Assembly (NCBI GenBank): GCA_005805305.1
Contig: SYMW01000290.1
Span: forward strand, 1 to 36,215
Reading direction: 5' to 3'
Origin: Verrucomicrobiales bacterium
Lineage (GTDB): Bacteria; Verrucomicrobiota; Verrucomicrobiia; Limisphaerales; F1-80-MAGS106
Length of the DNA: 36,215 bases
The position numbers and the translations under genes were made by a program. Positions within the stretch are counted from its first letter, which is position 1. Each line of letters opens with the position of its first letter. Positions 8,849 through 16,849 of the stretch are shown in pieces. Below the pieces are notes generated by a model. It had not been told where the DNA came from. It ran no database searches and worked only from the letters and a program-made list of their open reading frames with translations.

Positions 8849-10164
8849 CTCGATCTTCAGCATCGTTCTTCAGGCAGAGCAGTTGGATGTTGATGGCCTC
8901 CACCGCGGGAGGAGTTTTCATGTTCGCCGTGCACGCCTTCGCGCCTGGGATGGGGAAAGCCGAGTATGGATTGTTTGGGACTTTGTTGCAGGCATTGAAT
9001 CTGATGATGATTCCCGCGTTGGGACTGCAAACGGTGTTCGCCCAACAAACCGCGGCGGCGGTGAGTGATTCCCAGCGGCGGCAACTCGTGGCCACGGCGA
9101 GGATGATTCTTGGCGGCACCGCATGCCTCTGGCTGTTCATGGCTGCGGTGACGGTGGCGTCCAGAGAGTGGCTGATCGCCACGTTCAGCATCTCCAACCC
9201 CGGGGCGCTTTGGGTCACTGTCATCTTTGGCCTGCCCCAGTTGTGGCTCCCCGTGTTCCTGGGAATGCTTCAAGGACGACAGGATTTTTTGGCAATGGGC
9301 TGGATCGGCATCGTGAACGGTTTGACGCGCCTGGTTGGGGTTGGTTTTCTCGTTCTTGTATTGCAGGGGAAAGCGGCCGCCGGAATGCTCGGAGCGCTCG
9401 CGGGCCACACCCTGGCTTTGGGAATAGCCGCCTGGCGCTCGCGGGAATTCCTGAGAGGCCCCGCCGAACGGTTCGATTTGAAAGGCTGGCTGAGCCGTGT
9501 GGCACCGTTGACCCTGGGGCTAGGCGTCGGGCAGTTCATGCTGTCGGCGGACATGATCGTTGTGCGTGCCGTGTTCGAGCCCGCCGCAACTGGCGTTTAC
9601 GGGTGGTCCGGGATGATAGGCCGCGGTTTGGTCATGTTCACCGCGCCTCTGGTCTGGGTCATGTTCCCCAAAGTGGTGGCCAGCAAAGCGAGGTCGGAAA
9701 AGACCAATGTGCTCAACCAAGCTTTGGCGGCCACCGGCGTGTTAGCTGGGCTCGTGGCGACGGCGGTCACGATCGCGTGCCGGATGGGATCGCGGTTCGT
9801 CGAAAGTCTGGCGGCAGGATCCCCGATTGTGGATGTGCCCAGGGAGTTCGCCTTAAAACTCCTCGCGCAGCGCGCCTCCATCATGGAGGTGAGCGGACTG
9901 GTTCCTCGATTTGTTTGGTGCATGCTGCCGCTCACCCTCGCGGTGGTGCTCATCAACCATCTCCTGGCTGAAGGGCGCTACCGCGCGGTTCCCTGGCTGG
10001 CGGTTACCGCGGCGGCTTACGCCGCGGCCTTGACGGTGTGGAACGAAACCTTTGAGCAAGTCATCGCCACTCTCGGGGTCTTCAGCGTCGCGTTGCTTGC
10101 GGTGGCCGCGGGTTTCTCGAGGAATTCAACGCGGGCCAGCTTGATCCACAATCGGAATTCCTAA
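8845..10164 (+). CDS. polysaccharide biosynthesis protein / oligosaccharide flippase (MOP superfamily)
   Basis: Multi-TM protein. The likely start is the GTG at 8845 overlapping the GT2 stop (GTGA), not the ORF-track start at 8572. ASTAGGVFMFAVHAFAPGMGKAEYGLFGTLLQALNLM resembles flippase N-termini. Confidence 0.75.
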   Translation: MTRSSASFFRQSSWMLMASTAGGVFMFAVHAFAPGMGKAEYGLFGTLLQALNLMMIPALGLQTVFAQQTAAAVSDSQRRQLVATARMILGGTACLWLFMAAVTVASREWLIATFSISNPGALWVTVIFGLPQLWLPVFLGMLQGRQDFLAMGWIGIVNGLTRLVGVGFLVLVLQGKAAAGMLGALAGHTLALGIAAWRSREFLRGPAERFDLKGWLSRVAPLTLGLGVGQFMLSADMIVVRAVFEPAATGVYGWSGMIGRGLVMFTAPLVWVMFPKVVASKARSEKTNVLNQALAATGVLAGLVATAVTIACRMGSRFVESLAAGSPIVDVPREFALKLLAQRASIMEVSGLVPRFVWCMLPLTLAVVLINHLLAEGRYRAVPWLAVTAAAYAAALTVWNETFEQVIATLGVFSVALLAVAAGFSRNSTRASLIHNRNS

Positions 10165-10779
10165 TGCCGCCGCTTTGGCAAGCAGGGTGTTCAAGTGCTC
10201 CAAACACAAACGCGACCACGTTTCGTAAACGGAAAGATCCTCGAGAGCTTTCGACATGGGAATGAACTCGGGCGCGACGATGCCGCCGCGCTTGCCAACG
10301 AGTGTTTCATGATCGACCCCCAGCACATGGACGACCCCAAAATGCACCTCGCCAACCTCCGTGCTGTCGTCATTGATGACCGCCACAGCTGCGTCTTTGA
10401 CTCCCTCCAGACCCACTTCCTCCATCAATTCCCGACGCATCCCGTCTTGGTAGCCTTGCCTGGTTGAGAAAAGCCCGTGGTCTTCCTCGGAGATGTGTCC
10501 CCCGATGCCCACGGAGTAAAGACCATGCAGCCGGGTTTCTCCTCCGCCTTTCCCTCGGCGATATCTCAAGATCTTGTTTCCGCTGACGATCAGAACGTAC
10601 GGAATGAGCTGTTTGAACCGCTTGTCTTTTTCGGCGTCGTTTCGGTTTAGATAACAGATCCGCGCGGGTTCCGTCACCACAGGCAGGTAACGCCCGATAT
10701 CCAGGCTGAGGCCCTGGAACACTCCCAATTCCTCGAGCAACTGCCGCTTAAAACAAAGCACTCGTTCTTCTGTGGCCAT
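10126..10779 (-). CDS. Nudix-family hydrolase
   Basis: GIGGHISEED...YQDGMRRELMEEVGLEG gives a recognisable Nudix box. The 3' end overlaps the flippase gene by 39 bp (convergent). Confidence 0.8.
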   Translation of the reverse strand: MATEERVLCFKRQLLEELGVFQGLSLDIGRYLPVVTEPARICYLNRNDAEKDKRFKQLIPYVLIVSGNKILRYRRGKGGGETRLHGLYSVGIGGHISEEDHGLFSTRQGYQDGMRRELMEEVGLEGVKDAAVAVINDDSTEVGEVHFGVVHVLGVDHETLVGKRGGIVAPEFIPMSKALEDLSVYETWSRLCLEHLNTLLAKAAALGIPIVDQAGPR

Positions 10780-11031
10780 GCGTTGATTCTTTCTTCCATG
10801 CCGTCCCTTCCATCGTGCGCGGTTTCCATGAGTTTGCCAGCAAAAGCTGACGCTTCTTGAATGAACAAGGGGATTCGGACTTCAGCCGGCCGAGGGCATC
10901 CCCGGCCGGGAATGCAGTGGAGGGCGCCCTCAATAGTCGGGCGCCTGGCAACGCCAGTGGAAGCCCAGGCGACGATTGGTTTTCGGTTTCCGTTTGCGGA
11001 GCTCGGTGGTTGGCATTAAAACTGGCGGCGC

Positions 11032-11604
11032 ATGACAACACCGCAACCAAACCAACCCGGCCTCGCTTGGCTGGCGTATGCTCTCTTGACCGTCTTCTCG
11101 TGGGGTGTGTATGGCATTTTTCTGCACACGGGGCAGCTCGCGATGAAGGACCCTGTGAACGGACGTTACAAAGCCTTCTTGCTGGTGGGTGTGGCCTATT
11201 TTCTCACGGCGGTGCTGGCGCCTTTGGGGATGTTGATCGTCAAGGGGGCAACCTGGAGTTTCCCCGCGAAAGGGCTTTGGTGGTCCCTGATAGCAGGGGT
11301 CGTCGGCGCTGTGGGCGCTTTTGGGGTCTTGCTTGCCTTCGGGGCAAAGGGGACCCCAGCGGTGGTGATGTCCATCGTGTTTGCCGGAGCGCCCGTGGTG
11401 AATGCGCTGTATTCCATCATGGCGCATCCGCCGGAAGGCGGGTGGGCCGTGGTCAAGTGGCAGTTTTATTTGGGAATCGCCCTCGCCGCGGCGGGAGGCT
11501 GTTTGGTGACATTTTACAAGCCGAACCCGCCCGCTCCGAAAATGGCGTCCGGAGTCAAAGCTCCCTCCGCTCCGCCAGGCCCCATCGAATCGAAAAATCA
11601 GTAA
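11032..11604 (+). CDS. DMT/EamA-like integral membrane protein
   Basis: About 4-5 TM helices (LAWLAYALLTVFSWGVYGIFLHTGQ..., VGAFGVLLAFGAKGTPAVVMSIVFAGAPVVNALYSI). Confidence 0.6.
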   Translation: MTTPQPNQPGLAWLAYALLTVFSWGVYGIFLHTGQLAMKDPVNGRYKAFLLVGVAYFLTAVLAPLGMLIVKGATWSFPAKGLWWSLIAGVVGAVGAFGVLLAFGAKGTPAVVMSIVFAGAPVVNALYSIMAHPPEGGWAVVKWQFYLGIALAAAGGCLVTFYKPNPPAPKMASGVKAPSAPPGPIESKNQ

Positions 11605-11616
11605 GCTGCCGGTGTT

Positions 11617-12942
11617 GTGCTGTTCCCTTCCAAGGCTGAGATCCAGGCGCGCCAGACGGATCGCTTGAGACGGCTTCTCCGAGAATTGAAGGATCGAAAT
11701 CGCTTTTACTCCGAGCGCCTTCTTCGATCCGGGCTCGAGGCGGGCACCGTCACGCGAGATTTGTTCACCGAACGGTTCCCACTCTGTTCGAAAGCCGATT
11801 TCGCGGCCGATCAAGAGGCGGCTCCTCCGTTTGGAACGAACCTGACCCATCCCTTGGAGGCCTACTCCAGATGCCACCAAACAAGCGGGACTTCGGGGCG
11901 CCCCATTCGATGGCTGGACACGCCCGAAAGCTGGAGCGCGATGGTGGACCAATGGAGCGAAGTGTTTCGTGCGGCAGGTGTGGGAAAAGGGGATCGGGTT
12001 TACTGCGCTTTTTCCTTCGGGCCATTTCTCGGGTTTTGGCTGGCATTCGAGGCGGCTGGGAGAGTGGGCTGCCTCAGTTTGCCCGGTGGTGGGCTTGGAA
12101 GCGCCGCCCGGGTTCGCTCCATCTTGGAATTCGGCGCCACGGTGCTGTGCGCGACGCCGACGTATGCCCTCCGCCTGGGGGATGTGGCCGCGGCGGAAGG
12201 CTTGGATCTAACCGCATCGCGAGTGCGCCTGATCGTGGTGGCGGGGGAAACCGGAGGAAGCCTTCCCGCGATCCGAGAGCGGATTCGCTGTCTGTGGCCC
12301 GGCGCCCGGGTCTTTGATCATCACGGGATGACGGAGGTTGGTCCGGTCACTTACGAATGCCCAAAGCACCCGGGGCTTTTGCACGTGATGGAGGATGACT
12401 TCCTCGCCGAGATTTTGGATCCCGTCACGCAAGCCCCGGCGCCTGCCGGCCAGACCGGAGAATTGGTGCTGACCACGCTGAGTCGCAACGCCTCACCCGC
12501 CTTGCGATACAGGACGGGTGACCTCGTTCGGGCCCGCTCATTTTCCGGCGGCACGGGCGCGGGTCAGGTGTCGGCGGATGGAGTCTGTGATTGCGGTCGC
12601 AGCCAGCTCGGGTTGGAAGGAGGCATCCTGGGTCGATGCGACGACATGGTCGTCGTGCGGGGGGTGAACGTCTATCCCTCCGCTGTCGAAGCGTTGATTC
12701 GAGTTGAGGCCGAGGTGGCGGAGTATCGAGTCCGGTTCGAGGAACGCCAATCGATGTTGGAAATGGAAATAGACTTGGAACCTACCCCGGGCTGCGCCGA
12801 TTTGGCGGCACTGGTGAGTCGCGTGGCGGAGCGGTTGCGCGACCACCTGGCATTGCGCGTTTCCATTCGAACCGTCCCTCCTGGCGAGTTGCCGCGTTTC
12901 GAGATGAAAGCGCGCCGGTGGTTGAAACCCGTGGCGCATTGA
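11617..12942 (+). CDS. phenylacetate-CoA ligase-like AMP-binding enzyme
   Basis: RLRRLLRELKDRNRFYSERL, SRCHQTSGTSGRPIRWLDT (P-loop), DHHGMTEVGPVTYEC, LRYRTGDLVRA, GRCDDMVVVRGVNVYPSAVEALI. GTG start. Confidence 0.88.
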   Translation: MLFPSKAEIQARQTDRLRRLLRELKDRNRFYSERLLRSGLEAGTVTRDLFTERFPLCSKADFAADQEAAPPFGTNLTHPLEAYSRCHQTSGTSGRPIRWLDTPESWSAMVDQWSEVFRAAGVGKGDRVYCAFSFGPFLGFWLAFEAAGRVGCLSLPGGGLGSAARVRSILEFGATVLCATPTYALRLGDVAAAEGLDLTASRVRLIVVAGETGGSLPAIRERIRCLWPGARVFDHHGMTEVGPVTYECPKHPGLLHVMEDDFLAEILDPVTQAPAPAGQTGELVLTTLSRNASPALRYRTGDLVRARSFSGGTGAGQVSADGVCDCGRSQLGLEGGILGRCDDMVVVRGVNVYPSAVEALIRVEAEVAEYRVRFEERQSMLEMEIDLEPTPGCADLAALVSRVAERLRDHLALRVSIRTVPPGELPRFEMKARRWLKPVAH

Positions 12943-13068
12943 AATTCTCTGGCGTCCCCGTCCCGTTAAGCCGTGACCATGCAAGACGCTTCCCTCGCCA
13001 AGCCGTGTGAGCTCGCTCAATTGGCTGGCGAATTCAAGTTCGACTCTTTACAACTCACCCCCTGTTGA

Positions 13069-14268
13069 ATGAAAAAGCCTTCACTCGTCATCATCTTTTT
13101 GACTGTCTTCATCGATTTGATTGGGTTTGGCATCGTGTTGCCGTTGCTGCCCATGTACAGCACGCGGTTCGGAGCGGAGGGCTTTTGGATTGGCTGCATC
13201 ATCGCTTCGTTTTCGATCATGCAATTCATCTTCGCGCCTTGGTGGGGGCGATTGTCCGACCGCATCGGCAGACGTCCCGTCTTGCTGATTAGCAACGCCG
13301 GTTCGGCGTGTTCCTACGCCATTTTCGCGCTGGCGGCACGCTACAGCGGTGACACAGGACTTCTGTTGCTGATTCTTTCCCGAGTTTTCGCCGGGATTTG
13401 CGGCGCCAACTTATCCGTCGCGTCCGCTTACATCGCTGATATCACTCCCGTTGAAACGAGGTCAAAAAGCATGGGCTTGATCGGCATGGCTTTCGGTTTG
13501 GGATTTATCCTCGGGCCCGTGCTTGGTGCTTTGAGCGCGGGCTGGTTCGGGCTCTCCGGCCCGGGATGGGTCGCGGCGGGATTTTGCTTGTTCAACTTTT
13601 TGCTTGGCTGTGTCATTTTGGTTGAGAGCCGCAAGCCAGGCTCGGAGCAAGCGCCGAAGCGGCCGCGCGCCAAACAGTGGCTGCACACCTTGGCCAAACC
13701 GAAGGTCGGGTTCTTGATAGGCGTCTACTTCCTGGCGACGTTCTGTTTCACTTGCTTTGAGAGCACGTTCAGCCTGTTCTTGGAGAAAAGCCCCTATTTC
13801 GGGTATTCGGAAAAACATGTGGGCTACCTTTTCGCCTATTGCGGCATTGTGTCGGCGCTGGTCCAAGGGGGCGGAGTCGGGCGGCTCATCAAGCGATTTG
13901 GCGAGCCGAAACTGATAGCCTGGAGCTTGGTCGTCGTCGCTGTGAGCCTGGGCATGCTGCCTTTCATGACCAGCCTCGGCGGATTGCTGCTGGGCCTTGG
14001 ATTGTTCGCCGCAGGTTCCGGGATCAACCGGCCACCCACTTTTGGGCTGATCTCGATCAGCAGTTCGGCTTCGGAGCAGGGCGAGGCTTTGGGGGTGGCT
14101 CAAAGCGCGGGCAGCTTGGCCCGGATCATCGGACCATTGTTCGCCACTTCGTTCTACAAAATAAAACCCGCAGCGCCCTACATTGCGTGCGCCATCATCG
14201 CCTTCATCGCCGGCTGCATTGCGTGGAGATACCTCTGCAAACCCTCCGCATCGAATCAATCGCCGTAA
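13069..14268 (+). CDS. MFS transporter (Tet/TCR-like)
   Basis: IIFLTVFIDLIGFGIVLPLLPMYS...FAPWWGRLSDRIGRRPVLL (loop 2-3 motif), 12 TM-like segments. Confidence 0.9.
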   Translation: MKKPSLVIIFLTVFIDLIGFGIVLPLLPMYSTRFGAEGFWIGCIIASFSIMQFIFAPWWGRLSDRIGRRPVLLISNAGSACSYAIFALAARYSGDTGLLLLILSRVFAGICGANLSVASAYIADITPVETRSKSMGLIGMAFGLGFILGPVLGALSAGWFGLSGPGWVAAGFCLFNFLLGCVILVESRKPGSEQAPKRPRAKQWLHTLAKPKVGFLIGVYFLATFCFTCFESTFSLFLEKSPYFGYSEKHVGYLFAYCGIVSALVQGGGVGRLIKRFGEPKLIAWSLVVVAVSLGMLPFMTSLGGLLLGLGLFAAGSGINRPPTFGLISISSSASEQGEALGVAQSAGSLARIIGPLFATSFYKIKPAAPYIACAIIAFIAGCIAWRYLCKPSASNQSP

Positions 14269-15227
14269 CCCCGTGGATGGGTCGAGTGCCATTTCCACGC
14301 CGAGGCGACGATGTCCTCGATCCTAGGGTGGCGTGGCCGCCACCCGAACGCCTCCCGCGCCTTGGCGGCACTCGCGACCAGGCGCGGAGGGTCTCCAGGA
14401 CGCCGAGGTTTTTCGACCGTCGAGATGTCTTTTCCCGAGACGTCGCGGCACACTTGGATGACGTCCTTCACGGAATAGCCTTCGCCATTGCCCAGGTTGA
14501 AAAAGCCACAAGGGCCGTGGCTCATCGCGAGGATGTGGGCTTGCGCAAGATCCAGCACGTGGATGTAATCCCGGATGCAGGTGCCGTCCGGAGTGGGGTA
14601 GTCCGTTCCATACAATTCGACATGAGAAGCCTGCCCTAGAGCCACGCGAAGCACGTTAGGTATCAAATGGGTTTCAATCCGATGATCCTCGCCGCGGGTC
14701 GGCGTGGCGCCGGCAGCGTTGAAGTACCTAAACGCGACGTATTCCAAGCCGTGAATTTCGTGATACCACGGGAGCATTGATTCGAAAAGGAGCTTGGATT
14801 GGCCGTAGGGATTGATGGGATGCTGGGGTAAATCTTCGGTCATGGGAATTCGGTCGGGCGGACCGTAGGTCGCGCACGTGGAGCTGAACACGAATCTGCG
14901 GACTTTGTTCGAGACGGCCGCCTCGATCAGATTCAGACCATTGGCCACGTTGTTTCGGAAGTATTTTGTGGGGTTGGTCATGGACTCCCCGACGAGGGCG
15001 CTGGCGGCGAAATGCAGCACCACTTCAGATTCGGAGCCGCGAACAGCTTTGTTAAGGCCCTCCGCATCCGAGAGATCGCCTAGCACCAGAGCCGCTCTTT
15101 CATCCACGGCGGCACGGTGCCCTTCGCTCAGGTTGTCAAAGACCGTAACCCGATGGCCTTCGTCCAACAGAGCTTCCACGCATGCCGATCCAATGTACCC
15201 CGCGCCGCCCGCCACGAAAACGTTCAT
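14256..15227 (-). CDS. galE: UDP-glucose 4-epimerase
   Basis: MNVFVAGGAGYIGSACVEALLDEGHRVTVFDNLSEGH, SSTCATYG, NPYGQSKLLFE, ALGQASHVELYGTDYPTPDGTCIRDYIHVLDLAQAH, FNLGNGEGYSVKDV. Confidence 0.96.
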   Translation of the reverse strand: MNVFVAGGAGYIGSACVEALLDEGHRVTVFDNLSEGHRAAVDERAALVLGDLSDAEGLNKAVRGSESEVVLHFAASALVGESMTNPTKYFRNNVANGLNLIEAAVSNKVRRFVFSSTCATYGPPDRIPMTEDLPQHPINPYGQSKLLFESMLPWYHEIHGLEYVAFRYFNAAGATPTRGEDHRIETHLIPNVLRVALGQASHVELYGTDYPTPDGTCIRDYIHVLDLAQAHILAMSHGPCGFFNLGNGEGYSVKDVIQVCRDVSGKDISTVEKPRRPGDPPRLVASAAKAREAFGWRPRHPRIEDIVASAWKWHSTHPRGYGD

Positions 15228-15238
15228 GGATCGATTCT

Positions 15239-15401
15239 ACCTAAAAACGGAAGTTGCCCAAGGCGAATCTTCGCAAAATCTTGGCGATCAAGTTTTCCGA
15301 ATCACCCACTAGATTCCCAAGGGATATGCCTCCCCATTCGTCAAGCCTTTATCAAGCAGGCTTCCGGTAATGGCCACGATGTTCAACTGCCGTTTTGAGG
15401 G
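15239..15401 (-). repeat. copy B of ~165-bp dispersed TIR element
   Basis: The reverse complement reads CCTCAAAACGGCAGTTGAACATCGTGGCCATTACCGGAAGCCTGCTTGATAAAGGCTTGACGAATGGGGAGGCATATCCC...GGGCAACTTCCGTTTTTAGG, matching copies A and C. Confidence 0.9.
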
Positions 15402-15538
15402 TCTGCCTTTTGGTCGTCCGGGCGGACAAACCGAAACTCCGGGCGGCGCTTGGGGCAAATTGGGAATCGGGAAAACCGGCCGCGCCGGCATTCAGAATTA
15501 GATGAGGAGTTCGAAGCGCGCACTTTGCCTTCGATCCT

Positions 15539-16798
15539 TCACGGCGCGCCCGAGGGTAACGGCACTTGACCCGGCCGGGTTAGATAATAAATCAAGTCGC
15601 GCACTTCCTGCTCGGGAAGATTGGTGAGCAATTCCTCCGGCATCATGGAGAGTTCGCTGGGCTGCACGGACTTAATCTCCTTCCGGGGGAGCACCAGGGT
15701 TTCGTTCGCTGTCACGACCGTGAGAGACGCGTCGTTTTCCTCTTTCACGATGACGGTGAGTGTTCGGTCATCCTTGGTATCAATAACGGAGGCTCGATAT
15801 TCGTTGGGGATGACGGCATTCGGGTCCACCATGTTTTGCAGAATGTAATCCAGATCGCCACGGTTGGAACCCGTGAGATCGGGCCCGATCTTCCCGCCAG
15901 TTTCGAACAACACGTGGCATTGCTGGCAGATGCGGGCAAACACGGCGCGCCCACGAGACGCATCACCAGGCTGCGATCCTCCTCGGCGATAAATCAGACG
16001 GTAGCGCTCGATGGCGGCTTTCTTATCGGCGGAACTTTCCCTGACAACGCCCCAAACCTTTCCGAGCATGGAGTCCACTTCCGGGTTCTTGAGGCTGCGC
16101 AATTGGCGAAGAATTTCGGCCGTGAGATGGCTTTTGCCGATCGTTCCCCTGCCGACCGCCTCCAAAAGATTCTTGGCGGAGCCATGGCGCGCGGCGAGGG
16201 TGTTCAAGGCGTCCCGCTTCTCCTCGGCGGTCAAATCGGGATAGACGGCGAGGACGGCTTGGGCGGCGCCAGCATGGTCGTAACTGGCGAGCGCCCGAAC
16301 AGAGAGGCCGCGAAGCTCGGTATTCGCCAGCAAGCCCAGGAGAATCGGGGGCAATTGATCGTCTCGCACGCCATTCAGCGCGTTGAGCGCGGCTCTTCTC
16401 GCCTCGGAAGGCGCCGTGGCCTCGCGCAGCGTCGCCCTTAGTGCGGCGAGCGCTCGCGAGCTTCCGAATGTCAGGGAGAGCGTTTGCGTTAACGCTCGCA
16501 CATCCCCGTTCGCGCTCGTCGAGAGCTTCGATTCCACGTCGCTCCAGCCCTTTGGCATGGGGACCGTTCTTCGTCCACCGAGGGCCGCGCTGACGCCTTT
16601 CAAAATGTCGATCTGCATCTGCGTATCGGGGGTCTCGAACAACACCCGCACCAACGGCTCAAGGCCCTCGGAAGCCCCGTCCTGAGCGCGAGCCAAACAT
16701 CCGATCCAAAAAGCGCACGTCGCGGCCATCGCCGAGAAGTAAAGCCGCCGCGCTCGCGAGGAAAAAAAACCGGTCTCTACGTCAATTGGTGGTTTCAT
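15539..16798 (-). CDS. secreted HEAT-like repeat protein with PVC-type cytochrome c heme-binding domain
   Basis: Signal peptide (RARRLYFSAMAATCAFWIGCLARAQ), HEAT-like helices, heme motif FARICQQCHVLFETGGKIGPDLTGSNRGDLDYILQNMVDPNAVIPNEY. The Met at 16798 is preferred over the ORF-track start at 16849. Confidence 0.85.
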   Translation of the reverse strand: MKPPIDVETGFFSSRARRLYFSAMAATCAFWIGCLARAQDGASEGLEPLVRVLFETPDTQMQIDILKGVSAALGGRRTVPMPKGWSDVESKLSTSANGDVRALTQTLSLTFGSSRALAALRATLREATAPSEARRAALNALNGVRDDQLPPILLGLLANTELRGLSVRALASYDHAGAAQAVLAVYPDLTAEEKRDALNTLAARHGSAKNLLEAVGRGTIGKSHLTAEILRQLRSLKNPEVDSMLGKVWGVVRESSADKKAAIERYRLIYRRGGSQPGDASRGRAVFARICQQCHVLFETGGKIGPDLTGSNRGDLDYILQNMVDPNAVIPNEYRASVIDTKDDRTLTVIVKEENDASLTVVTANETLVLPRKEIKSVQPSELSMMPEELLTNLPEQEVRDLIYYLTRPGQVPLPSGAP

Positions 16799-16849
16799 AG
16801 CGAATGGCATCAAGACTCCGCGCGGTTCGCCTGGCCTCGGCCGCCGCAT

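Noticed and set aside
10126-10164. 39-bp convergent overlap of the flippase and Nudix genes as a regulatory antisense device
   Set aside because: Short convergent overlaps are common in compact genomes, and the MFS/galE pair (14256-14268) shows another; no extra signal supports regulation.
15309-15491. 60-aa minus-strand ORF MPARPVFPIPNLPQAPPGVSVCPPGRPKGRPSKRQLNIV...
   Set aside because: It runs from unrelated upstream sequence into copy B of the dispersed repeat and stops inside it; copies A and C have different upstream sequence, so the ORF is chimeric.
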